From positions 434,001 through 498,000 of the forward strand of contig NZ_JAERVO010000002.1 of assembly GCF_016798325.1 (NCBI RefSeq): DNA of 64,000 bases. Direction: 5' to 3'. The notes under the pieces were generated by a model, which was not told the origin of the DNA, did no database searches, and saw only the letters and a program-made list of their open reading frames with translations. This stretch comes from Marinobacter mangrovi (GTDB lineage Bacteria; Pseudomonadota; Gammaproteobacteria; Pseudomonadales; Oleiphilaceae). Below are positions 18,132-25,918 of the stretch, in pieces; the first letter of the stretch is position 1, and every line of letters begins with the position of its first letter. Both the position numbers and the translations under genes were made by a program.

Positions 18132-18364
18132 TGTAGCCGACGCTTTAGCTTCGGAGGCGCCGAAGGTGCCTGCTTTGTCCCCGGGGCGTGAAACCAATGG
18201 GCATCATCGCTTCCGCCGCCCTAGAGGGCCATCCCTGGCCCGCTATTGCGGTCAAGGACGTCCGTGTCCTTTTCTACAGCGATGATGCCCATTGGTTTCG
18301 ATCTGGCCTTTGGGTAAATCGCCGGGGCCCTGGCGGGCCCTCCGAAGCTAAAGCATCGGCTACA
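18132..18364. repeat. Nested long palindrome, type C, inside the atu operon
   Basis: This 233-base element fills most of the atuC-atuD gap. Outer arms of 24 bases (18132-18155 and 18341-18364) pair with one mismatch and belong to the type A arm family (TGTAGCCGACGCTTTAGCTT). Inside them a second pair of perfect 21-base arms (18190-18210 and 18279-18299, core CCAATGGGCATCATCGC) frames a 68-base centre with further small hairpins. The same centre recurs at 43004-43071 with three differences. I see no open reading frame or transposase in it. Being between two co-directional operon genes, it would lie in the polycistronic mRNA. Confidence 0.93.
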
Positions 18365-18381
18365 TTGTTCGTGCTGTCCTA

Positions 18382-19998
18382 TTACAACCGCGCCACGCCG
18401 AAGCTGTTCGGGCGCAGTTCGCGCTGTTCCGCCTCGCGACAGATCGACAGCACCATCGCCAGCACGGTGCGGGTGTCGCGTGGGTCGATCAGGCCATCGT
18501 CCCAGAGCCGGGCGGTGCCGAAGAGGGCGGTGGAGCCATCTTCAAGCTTCTTCGCCGTGGCTTGCTCCAGGAAATCGAGCGTCTTTTCTTCCGGCTCCAG
18601 ACCGTTGCGCCGCTGTTTTTCCTCGGCCACGATCCGCATCACCTTGCCGGCCTGGGCCGGGCCCATGACGGCGGTGCGGCTGTTGGGCCAGGCAAAAATG
18701 AAGCGCGGATCCAGCCCGCGGCCGCACATGGCGTAGTTGCCGGCGCCATAGGAGCCGCCCACGACGACCGCCAGTTTCGGCACCCGACAATTGGCCACCG
18801 CCTGGATCATTTTCGACCCGTGCTTGATGATGCCGTGCTGTTCAGCGTGGGTGCCCACCATGAAACCGGTGGTGTTGTGCAGGAACAGGATGGGCGTACC
18901 GGCCTGGTCGCAGAGCTGAATGAACTGCGCTGCCTTGGTCGCACCTTCTGGTGTGATCGGGCCGTTGTTGCCGATGATGCCGACGCGATGCCCGCAGATG
19001 CGGATGGTGCCGCAGACGGTCTGGTCGTCGTAGCCGGCCTTGAAGTCCTGGAAGCGGGAGCCGTCGGCAATGCGCGCCAGGATCTCGCGAACGTCGTAGG
19101 GTTTCTTGGGGTCGGCCGGGATGACGCCGGGGAGTTCGTCTGGCGAATAAAGCGGTTCTTCCCATTCCGGCGATTGAGACGGCGGAAGGTGCTCGTTCCA
19201 GGCCAGTGCGTCCATCACCTCGCGGGCATGGCGGATGCCATCGGCATCGTTCTCGGCCAGGTATTCGGCGGTGCCGGCGATCTCGGCGTGCATTTCCGCA
19301 CCGCCCAGCTCCTCATCCGTGGCGACTTCGCCGGTGGCGGCTTTAAGCAGCGGCGGTCCGGCCAGGAACATCTTGGCTTTATTGCGCACCACGATCACGT
19401 AGTCGGACAGGCCGGGCTGGTAGGCGCCGCCTGCGGTGGCGTTTCCGTGTACCACCGTGACCTGGGGAATCCCGGCGGCCGACATCCGCGCCTGGTTGGC
19501 AAAGCCCCGGGCGCCCAGCACGAAGATGTCGGTGGCGTAGTTCAGGTTGGCGCCGCCACTTTCCGACAGGGACACCACCGGCAGCTTGTTCTCCATGGCG
19601 ATCTGCTGCAGGCGCAGGGTCTTGTCCAGGCCGGCTGGGGTGATGGTGCCGCCCTTGATGGCGCAGTTGCTGGCAACCACCAGACAACGGATGCCGCTTA
19701 CGGTTCCGATTCCGGCGATGATACCGCCCCCGGCCATGCTGCCATCCTTGTCGTCGTACATTTTGTAGCCGGCCAGGGAACAGAGTTCGAGAAACGGGGT
19801 GCCGCGGTCCAGCAGTCGGTTGATGCGATCGCGGGGCAGCAACTTGTCCCTTTTGGTGAATTTCTCGCGAGCGGATTCCGCCAGGGCGAGGACCTGTTTT
19901 TCCACATCGCGGAACGTCTCGATGTGCTGTTGCATCGCCGCCGCGTTCTCGGCGAAAGCCTCGGACTGGGGATCGATGGCGGATTCAAGAATCTGCAT
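18382..19998 (-). CDS. atuC: Geranyl-CoA carboxylase, carboxyltransferase beta subunit
   Basis: Carboxyltransferase subunit of 538 aa, with the two crotonase-like halves. Signatures include AGGGIIAGIGTVSGIRCLVVASN, KLPVVSLSESGGANLNYATD, GNATAGGAYQPGLSDYVIVV and, in the second half, NTTGFMVGTHAEQHGIIKHG and GGSYGAGNYAMCGRGLDPRF-type oxyanion loops. The start is the ATG at 19998 (MQILESAIDP), 11 bases after the atuB stop with a GGGAG site that begins inside the atuB stop region; the longer open frame upstream lies over atuB and is not real. It partners with AtuF. LiuB of leucine breakdown is the closest look-alike. Confidence 0.93.
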   Translation of the reverse strand: MQILESAIDPQSEAFAENAAAMQQHIETFRDVEKQVLALAESAREKFTKRDKLLPRDRINRLLDRGTPFLELCSLAGYKMYDDKDGSMAGGGIIAGIGTVSGIRCLVVASNCAIKGGTITPAGLDKTLRLQQIAMENKLPVVSLSESGGANLNYATDIFVLGARGFANQARMSAAGIPQVTVVHGNATAGGAYQPGLSDYVIVVRNKAKMFLAGPPLLKAATGEVATDEELGGAEMHAEIAGTAEYLAENDADGIRHAREVMDALAWNEHLPPSQSPEWEEPLYSPDELPGVIPADPKKPYDVREILARIADGSRFQDFKAGYDDQTVCGTIRICGHRVGIIGNNGPITPEGATKAAQFIQLCDQAGTPILFLHNTTGFMVGTHAEQHGIIKHGSKMIQAVANCRVPKLAVVVGGSYGAGNYAMCGRGLDPRFIFAWPNSRTAVMGPAQAGKVMRIVAEEKQRRNGLEPEEKTLDFLEQATAKKLEDGSTALFGTARLWDDGLIDPRDTRTVLAMVLSICREAEQRELRPNSFGVARL

Positions 19999-20009
19999 AA
20001 ACGGCTCCC

Positions 20010-20876
20010 TCAGTCTTGACTGAAAATCTTGGGTTTGACGGCGCGATGGAAGCCGTTGAAGACCTCCACGTTCTTCGCCTTGGGCAATGGCCACACCCGG
20101 CTGCCCTGGGACGCCCCGCCGTCGATGCGCAGCGTATCGCCACTGATGAAGGCGGCGCCCGGGCTCAGCAGGAAGCAAATGGCGGCGCTGACTTCCGACT
20201 CGGTGCCAATACGTTTGCCCGGCACGGCATCGGCCAGGCCGCGGATCCAGGCTTTCATCTGCTCGGGATAGGTGTCCATGCCGCTGGAGGCGATCCAGCC
20301 GGGGGCGACGGCATTCACCCGCACGCCGGACGCGCCCCACTCGATGGAGGCGGTCTGGGTGAAGTTGACCATGCCTGCGCGGGCCGCGCCGGAGTGTCCC
20401 ATGCCGGGCATGCCGCCCCACATGTCCGCCACGATATTGACAATGGCGCCGCCGGTTTTGCTCAGGGACTGGTTGTACAGTTCCCGGGCCATCAGGAAGC
20501 CGCCAGTGAGGTTGGTGCGCACGACCGTTTCCCAGCCCTTCTGGTTGATGCCGGCCAAGGGGGAGGGAAACTGCCCTCCGGCGTTGTTGACCAGGCCCTT
20601 GACCGGGCCGTGCTCGGCCAGGATCTGTTTGATGGTGGCGGCAACGATCTCTTCGTCCCGGATATCACAGGGATGGGCGGAGGCACTGCCGCCGTCCTCG
20701 ATAATCTCGCCCCGGACGGTGTCCAGTTTTTCCGGCTTGCGGCCGACCAGTGCGACGTGGGCCCCCAGGGAGGCCAGTTCGTGGGCCGTGCAGCGGCCGA
20801 TGCCGGAACCGCCGCCGGTCACGATAATGGTTTGGCCTTCAAACAGGCCGGGGCGGAGAACGGATTGATAACTCAT
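20010..20876 (-). CDS. atuB: SDR-family enoyl-CoA reductase-like protein (AtuB)
   Basis: Short-chain dehydrogenase/reductase fold protein of 288 aa with the cofactor loop [20 protein letters not shown]. Where a classical SDR has YxxxK this protein has [10 protein letters not shown], so the usual tyrosine and lysine are replaced by histidine and arginine; the same HSGAAR string is familiar from the peroxisomal trans-2-enoyl-CoA reductase/2,4-dienoyl-CoA reductase branch. Its start overlaps the atuA stop as ATGA. The precise step in terpene breakdown is not settled; a dehydrogenase role for the alcohols or a reductase role for unsaturated CoA esters are both possible. Confidence 0.88.
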   Translation of the reverse strand: MSYQSVLRPGLFEGQTIIVTGGGSGIGRCTAHELASLGAHVALVGRKPEKLDTVRGEIIEDGGSASAHPCDIRDEEIVAATIKQILAEHGPVKGLVNNAGGQFPSPLAGINQKGWETVVRTNLTGGFLMARELYNQSLSKTGGAIVNIVADMWGGMPGMGHSGAARAGMVNFTQTASIEWGASGVRVNAVAPGWIASSGMDTYPEQMKAWIRGLADAVPGKRIGTESEVSAAICFLLSPGAAFISGDTLRIDGGASQGSRVWPLPKAKNVEVFNGFHRAVKPKIFSQD

Positions 20877-22678
20877 GATCGGGTTCCTTTCAGCACGGCT
20901 TGGGAGACGGGAATCGGCATGTCCAGTAGTTGCTGGGCAAACGCCTTGCCCTGGGGGTCGATGCGCAGGCTGGCAACACCGCCGCCACCGAGGCTGTGTT
21001 CCAGCAAAAAGTTAAACGCATTGAGGCCGGGCAGGGCCCAGCGTGTTACGCGTCCGCTCTGTGGATTCAGAGTGTGGCCCATCCACTTGGCAACGGCGTT
21101 TTCCGTCAGGGCCGCGGCGAGATAGGGCACGTAATCCGGATGACGGGCGATCACGCCAATGTTGCTGTGGTCGCCCTTGTCGCCACTGCGAGCCCAGGCC
21201 AGTTCGATCAGCGGGGCAGTGGTGTCCGTGTCACCGATCGCCGGGAAAGTCGTGGCGTCCTCGCCATCCTCAATACGGGCCGCACCGCCGGTTTCGATGG
21301 CCACGGGGACTTTCTCGCCGGCCACTTCCACGCTGACCTCGACCTGATCCTTCGGCACCAGGCAGGAGAACAGCCGGATCTTGGGCCACACCGTGGGGCG
21401 ACCGCCAACAATGCCGGTCAGGCCCGGCGCCATACCCGTAGCGGCCTGGGCGATTTCCCGCGAGAACAGCACCAACGCTTCCTTCTTGGGGTGGGCCGCG
21501 CTGATTTTGACCACGACTTCCCGGGATTGACCGGCCCGGCTGTGTGGGCCATAGGTGGCCTCCGTGCCCAGCAGTTCGACGCTGGTTTCGGAATAGGGCG
21601 GCAGGCCGCGGTCCTCGAACAGTCGGCCGGTCTTTTCGAGAATGGCATCGGCGACGCTTTGCGCTTTTTTCGGGGCGTCGATGCCGCCGATCAGGAAGGT
21701 CACCGTGCATTTGTGGCCATCGGGCCAGGTGCCGGAGACCTTGTAGCTGTCGGTGGGCGCGCGGCCGGTGGCGCCGGATACGGCAACGCGGTCCTGGCCA
21801 AGGTCTTCCAGGTGAACCCGGGTGAAATCGCAGGCCACGTCCGGCAGCAGATAGGCACGCGGGTCGCCGATCTCGTAGACAAGCTGCTCGGCCACCGTGC
21901 CGATGCTGACCCGACCGCCGGTGCCTTCCGGTTTGGTGATCACGAAGTTGCCGTTCTCCTCCACCTCGACGATGGGGAACCCCATGTCTGCGTATCCATC
22001 GGCCACGGTTTCCCAATCGGTGAAATTGCCGCCCGTTGCCTGGGCGCCACATTCGATCAGGTGGCCGGCCAGGCTGCCCTGGGCCAGCTTGTTGTAGTCG
22101 TCCCACACCCAGCCGAATTCGTGCACCAGGGGCGCCAGGACCAGGGCACTGTCGGTCACGCGACCGGTGATGACGATGTCGGCGCCGGCTGCCAGTGCGG
22201 CGACGATGCCGGGAGCGCCCAGGTAGGCGTTCATGCTGACCATCATCGGTGGCATCGGGTCGCCGGTGGTCATTTCGCGGGTGCCCTGTCCGTCGAGCTG
22301 CTTCTTTTGCGGCAGCAGGTTGTCACCCAGCACCAGTGCGATTTTCAGATCAACGCCCTGTTCCTCGCACAGGGCCTGGAGGGCATCCCGGCAGGATTCG
22401 GGATTCACGCCACCGGCATTGCTGATCACCCGGATGCCCTGATCTTTAATGTCTTTCAAAAGCGGGCACATCACCGTCTGCACGAAGTCCCGGGCGTAGC
22501 CGGCTTTCGGGTCCTTCATGCGCTGGCCGGCCATGATGGACATCGTGATTTCAGCCAGGTAATCGGAAACCAGGTAATCCAGGTTGCCTTTCTCGACCAG
22601 CTGGCGCGCAGCTGTTTCGGTGTCACCCCAGAAGGCCGCGGAGCAGCCGATGCGCAGGGTTCGGGAGGGCGATGTCAT
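20873..22678 (-). CDS. atuA: Acyclic terpene utilization protein AtuA
   Basis: Protein of 601 aa matching the AtuA family (DUF1446), which is required for growth on citronellol and geraniol but whose reaction is not established. The N-terminal half has [50 protein letters not shown] and [19 protein letters not shown]; the C-terminal 100 residues form the AtuA-like domain [21 protein letters not shown] use the ATG at 22678 (MTSPSRTL), preceded by AAAGGACACC; the open frame extends 50 codons into the promoter region. First gene of the minus-strand operon. Confidence 0.92.
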   Translation of the reverse strand: MTSPSRTLRIGCSAAFWGDTETAARQLVEKGNLDYLVSDYLAEITMSIMAGQRMKDPKAGYARDFVQTVMCPLLKDIKDQGIRVISNAGGVNPESCRDALQALCEEQGVDLKIALVLGDNLLPQKKQLDGQGTREMTTGDPMPPMMVSMNAYLGAPGIVAALAAGADIVITGRVTDSALVLAPLVHEFGWVWDDYNKLAQGSLAGHLIECGAQATGGNFTDWETVADGYADMGFPIVEVEENGNFVITKPEGTGGRVSIGTVAEQLVYEIGDPRAYLLPDVACDFTRVHLEDLGQDRVAVSGATGRAPTDSYKVSGTWPDGHKCTVTFLIGGIDAPKKAQSVADAILEKTGRLFEDRGLPPYSETSVELLGTEATYGPHSRAGQSREVVVKISAAHPKKEALVLFSREIAQAATGMAPGLTGIVGGRPTVWPKIRLFSCLVPKDQVEVSVEVAGEKVPVAIETGGAARIEDGEDATTFPAIGDTDTTAPLIELAWARSGDKGDHSNIGVIARHPDYVPYLAAALTENAVAKWMGHTLNPQSGRVTRWALPGLNAFNFLLEHSLGGGGVASLRIDPQGKAFAQQLLDMPIPVSQAVLKGTRS

Positions 22679-22738
22679 GTGGTGTCCTTTCCGAAGAAGC
22701 GGTTGTGGGTCGGTTGTTATGATGCGTCCAAAAACAAT

Positions 22739-22756
22739 ACCAAGCAAGCGCTTGGT
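22739..22756. promoter_or_regulatory. Inverted repeat, probable AtuR operator
   Basis: ACCAAGC and GCTTGGT form perfect 7-base arms around a 4-base spacer in the atuA-atuR intergenic region. On the minus strand TTGGTA within it, 16 bases and CATAAC make a possible atuA promoter, so a bound repressor would block it. P. aeruginosa AtuR is known to bind inverted repeats in the same intergenic region. Only one such palindrome is obvious here. Confidence 0.6.
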
Positions 22757-22869
22757 TTGTAAATGTGATGCTTCAGGGTAAACTGCCTTCATGCGTATAC
22801 TGGGCCGCTTGGGCGGCGCGGGCCGCACTTCAAAGACAACGACCGTTCAAAGACCATGGGAAGTAAGCT

Positions 22870-23487
22870 TTGACACCACAATCCATCCTGGCCGAGCTGG
22901 TTGAGGAAAGTCGAATTTCCGATCCGACCGGCGCCCGGGGGCGACTGCTGCGCGCAGCGGCGCGGCTGTTCCGGGAAAAAGGCTACGAGCGGACGACCGT
23001 CCGTGATCTCGCCGCTGCCATCGGCATCCAGTCCGGCAGCCTGTTCCATCATTTCCGTTCCAAGGAAGACATCCTCAAGGCGGTGATGGAGGAGACGATC
23101 GTCCTCAATACCGAGCTGATGCGTCATGCCCTGCGTCAGGCCAGCACACCGGTTGAACGTATGTGGGCGCTGATCCGCAGTGAGCTGGAGTCCATCAACG
23201 GGCAGACCGGCGAGGCCATGGCCGTGCTCGTCTTCGAATGGCGCTCGCTGTCCGGCGATGCCCAGCGAGACATCCTGAAACTGCGGGATGTCTACGAAGC
23301 CATGTGGCTGGAGGTGCTGGGTGAATTGAAGTCGGCAGGCAAGATGTCGGCGGATCCCTTCCTGACCCGGCGTATGTTGACGGGCGCATTGAGCTGGACG
23401 GTGACCTGGTATCGACCGGATGGCCCGAGAAACCTGGATGACATGACCGACGAAGTGATGGCCATGCTTGGTCTGGGCGAGCGCTAA
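22870..23487 (+). CDS. atuR: TetR-family repressor of the terpene cluster (AtuR)
   Basis: TetR-type regulator of 205 aa. The N-terminal helix-turn-helix spans about residues 22-65 with ARLFREKGYERTTVRDLAAA followed by GSLFHHFRSKEDIL, and the rest is an all-helical ligand domain. An in-frame stop (TAA at 22864) lies two codons upstream and no ATG or GTG occurs before residue 75, so TTG at 22870 is the likely start, with GGGAAG a few bases ahead. A five-codon ATG frame (22856-22873) ends across this TTG. Divergent from atuA, as in P. aeruginosa, and expected to repress the cluster until a terpenoid CoA ester is present. Confidence 0.9.
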   Translation: MTPQSILAELVEESRISDPTGARGRLLRAAARLFREKGYERTTVRDLAAAIGIQSGSLFHHFRSKEDILKAVMEETIVLNTELMRHALRQASTPVERMWALIRSELESINGQTGEAMAVLVFEWRSLSGDAQRDILKLRDVYEAMWLEVLGELKSAGKMSADPFLTRRMLTGALSWTVTWYRPDGPRNLDDMTDEVMAMLGLGER

Positions 23488-23538
23488 GGCTTTATTTTTC
23501 AGTGGCTTGGTGTGTGTTCGATGGGGGCGTGTCGTGAT

Positions 23539-23577
23539 CCGGATTGGCCTGATCGGCCAAAATAGGCGGCAATCCGG
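23539..23577. other. Nested stem-loop downstream of atuR
   Basis: Outer arms CCGGATT and AATCCGG enclose inner arms TTGGCC and GGCCAA around TGATC, with unpaired bases on the right side. It lies 50 bases past the atuR stop and has no U-run, so it may be an imperfect terminator or a processing site. Confidence 0.4.
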
Positions 23578-23588
23578 TCATTCACTAA

Positions 23589-23606
23589 ATGCGACCTAAG
23601 TCGCAT
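23589..23606. promoter_or_regulatory. Perfect palindrome upstream of the TRAP-like operon
   Basis: ATGCGAC and GTCGCAT are perfect 7-base arms around CTAA, about 105 bases upstream of the lipoprotein start at 23712. The size and symmetry suit an operator for a dimeric regulator. No regulator gene is obviously linked, apart from atuR immediately upstream, whose own operator has a different sequence. Confidence 0.5.
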
Positions 23607-23711
23607 CCTTCTCTCAGTTTTAGACGTAACAGGCGGTGTTTGGTCTGGAACAGGAGCCAGACAGGTCTGAAGTCTTCTGCTGCACAACAATAATCAGAGA
23701 AAGGATCTGCA

Positions 23712-24773
23712 ATGTACTCTTCCATCATCCCTCGCCTGTGGACGTCAGGCATCTATCGCCGATTCCTACTCACGTTCGGTGTCATCGCCCTTCTCAGTGG
23801 CTGTGGTTACAACCCGGTCTACCAGACCACCGGCTCGGTGATTACCGGTTATGCCGAGTCTGAGGCCACCCCGTATGTGCTGCAGATGTCCGACGCGGAC
23901 ATGGCCTGCAACCTCGGGCAGTCGCTGGACCCACTGGTCTATTCCTTCTCCCGGGTGACGGACAAGCCCGACACCACCGGTTCGTTACTTCAATTGCTGG
24001 CGGCCAACTGCTCCGAAGAGCAGGCCTGGGAAGAAGAACTCCGCTACGAGCGGGCCATGTTTTCCGACGACGTGGCTGAGGCCAAGGATGCGCGCAATGC
24101 CGCCAAACGCTGGCACGCCATCACCGCCAAGCGCCGTCTGGAAGCCTTCCATCGCGCCATGCGCGCCTACGAATACGATCCTGCCGATCCGGATGCAGAG
24201 TGCCCCTTCCTCTATGAGGACCAGGACGAGCTGACGTTCCTGCTGGGGCTGCTGACCGGCCTGCAGTCGATCATCAACGACACCAATTCCGGGGGCGCTG
24301 CCGGTGTGCCCAAGGACATCGCGCCGCAGGCCGAGCGCGCCGCACAGTGCCTGGATAACGAAAAGTGGGGCGGCATTCCCAATGCGATCCGTGCCAACGT
24401 CTGGCTGCTGCTGCCGGATACGCGTCCGGTGATGTCCCCGGACCCCTGGCGGCTGCTCAAGAACAGCTCCGAGCTGGGTGTCCAGGCCGGGTTCCGGGCC
24501 TCCATGGCGCTGGAAGCGGTCGCGGCTGAAACCGCCGGGCGTCAGGACGTGATCAAGGACGTCATCGCACGTTTCGCCGCGTCGCAGAAGAACTTCAAGG
24601 TCAATGACGACTACAAGCTGGTGGACGAGGTCGGACGCAGCGTCATTCTGCATACGTCCGACAAGGAATGGACCCGCAAGTACGGTTACCGCACGCCGCG
24701 GACCTACTTTGGTCGCCTGAGTCCGGAAAGCACCAGCGACACCGAAACCATGGATCTGGACGATCTTCTCTAG
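23712..24773 (+). CDS. Putative outer-membrane lipoprotein of a TRAP-like transport operon
   Basis: Exported lipoprotein of 353 aa. After a basic start there is a hydrophobic stretch ending in the lipobox LLSGC, giving a mature protein with cysteine 1 followed by GYNPVYQTTG. The body is mostly helical and acidic, without transmembrane segments. I do not recognise a named family with certainty. It is the first gene of an operon with a periplasmic binding protein and a fused TRAP-type permease, an order like Treponema TatT-TatP-TatQM, where TatT is a helical lipoprotein; a T-component role is an inference from that. The ATG is at 23712, after GAAAGGATCTGCA. Confidence 0.8.
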   Translation: MYSSIIPRLWTSGIYRRFLLTFGVIALLSGCGYNPVYQTTGSVITGYAESEATPYVLQMSDADMACNLGQSLDPLVYSFSRVTDKPDTTGSLLQLLAANCSEEQAWEEELRYERAMFSDDVAEAKDARNAAKRWHAITAKRRLEAFHRAMRAYEYDPADPDAECPFLYEDQDELTFLLGLLTGLQSIINDTNSGGAAGVPKDIAPQAERAAQCLDNEKWGGIPNAIRANVWLLLPDTRPVMSPDPWRLLKNSSELGVQAGFRASMALEAVAAETAGRQDVIKDVIARFAASQKNFKVNDDYKLVDEVGRSVILHTSDKEWTRKYGYRTPRTYFGRLSPESTSDTETMDLDDLL

Positions 24774-24887
24774 AACAAGACAGACGGCGGATGGCATCGG
24801 TCGGAGAGGGGAACAAGTTGTCCCGGCCGGCCATCCCGGACCACAGACCGATTAACAATCACAAGAAGTCACTTGGGAGGTTCCAAG

Positions 24888-25901
24888 ATGTTCCGCAAAA
24901 CCACCGCAGCAATGCTCATGGCCCTGGCCGTTGCACCGATGGCACAGGCGAAGTCAGCCAGCATGTGCGTGTTCGACGTCATCGGCGCGAACGGCGATGT
25001 ATACAACCTGATGAAAGACTATGCCCTGGATATGAAAGGGCATGGCATCGACATCCAGTTGAAGCCTTACACCGATGAAGGGGTGGCGCTGGGTGACTTC
25101 CAGTCCGGCCAGTGCGACATCCTGGCGGCCACGGACCTGCGTACCCGTCGGTTCAATCGCTTTACCGGCACCATCAGTGCGGTGGGTGCGATCCCGACCT
25201 ACGACAACCTCAAGACCGTTCTCGCCACGCTGGCCCAGCCCAAGGCAGCCAAGTTCATGAAGCAGGGGGATTACGAGGTCCTGGGGATTGCGCCGGCCGG
25301 TGCGGGCTACCTCTTCGTTGACGATCGTTCCATCGACACCGCCGGCGAGCTGGCGGGCAAGCGTATGGCCACGCTGGACTACCAGAAGGACGCCATCCAC
25401 ATGGTGAATTTCGTGAAAGCGACGGTCGTGCCGTCCGACATCACCAACTTCGCCGGCAAGTTCAACAACGGCTCGGTGGACACCGCCTATGCCCCGGCCT
25501 TTGCCTACAAGGCGCTGGAACTGTACAAGGGTGTGGGCGACAAGGGCGGCATCGTCGACTATCCGCTGGCCCAGCTCACCGTCCAGATGATCGCCAAGGA
25601 CGACCTGCTGACCGACGAGGAGGCCCAGACCTCCCGCGAAGTGGCCTGGCACATGTACCCGCAGGCCATGGCCCTGGTGAAGAAGAGCGAAGACGGCATC
25701 CCGGATGACCAGTGGATCCACATCTCCGATGAAGACGTCCAGGGGTACCAGGAAATGTTCCGTGAGAACCGGCTCGAAATGCGGGACGGCAAGAACGGAG
25801 CGCCGGACGTGTACGATCCCAGGATGCTCCACCTGCTCAGTAAAGTGCGCTGCGCCAGCAATCCGGGCGCTTCGGAATGCACCGCGGCCAACCGCGAATA
25901 A
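24888..25901 (+). CDS. Periplasmic solute-binding protein of the TRAP-like system
   Basis: Secreted protein of 337 aa with a clear signal peptide (MFRKTTAAMLMALAVAPMAQ, cleavage after AQA). The mature part looks like a DctP-related binding protein: CVFDVIGANGDVYNLMKDYA at the start, ALGDFQSGQCDILAATDLR and the central SIDTAGELAGKRMATLDYQ. It resembles the group of putative solute-binding proteins described as DUF6091. Four or five cysteines, including two near the C-terminus, could form disulfides. The ATG at 24888 has GGGAGG seven bases upstream. Its ligand is unknown; the permease follows after 17 bases. Confidence 0.85.
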   Translation: MFRKTTAAMLMALAVAPMAQAKSASMCVFDVIGANGDVYNLMKDYALDMKGHGIDIQLKPYTDEGVALGDFQSGQCDILAATDLRTRRFNRFTGTISAVGAIPTYDNLKTVLATLAQPKAAKFMKQGDYEVLGIAPAGAGYLFVDDRSIDTAGELAGKRMATLDYQKDAIHMVNFVKATVVPSDITNFAGKFNNGSVDTAYAPAFAYKALELYKGVGDKGGIVDYPLAQLTVQMIAKDDLLTDEEAQTSREVAWHMYPQAMALVKKSEDGIPDDQWIHISDEDVQGYQEMFRENRLEMRDGKNGAPDVYDPRMLHLLSKVRCASNPGASECTAANRE

Positions 25902-25918
25902 GGGGCAGGTAACGCATT

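Noticed and set aside
18132-18364. Possible insertion sequence or CRISPR-like unit
   Set aside because: There is no transposase frame, no target-site duplication that I can see and no regularly spaced short repeats; the structure is nested palindromes.
19999-20421. N-terminal extension of the atuC reading frame
   Set aside because: This part overlaps atuB in another frame and is arginine-rich with no similarity; ATG 19998 with its own ribosome site gives the family length of 538 aa.
20930-22762. A 610-codon plus-strand frame opposite atuA
   Set aside because: Shadow of atuA; it would also run through the atuA promoter region.
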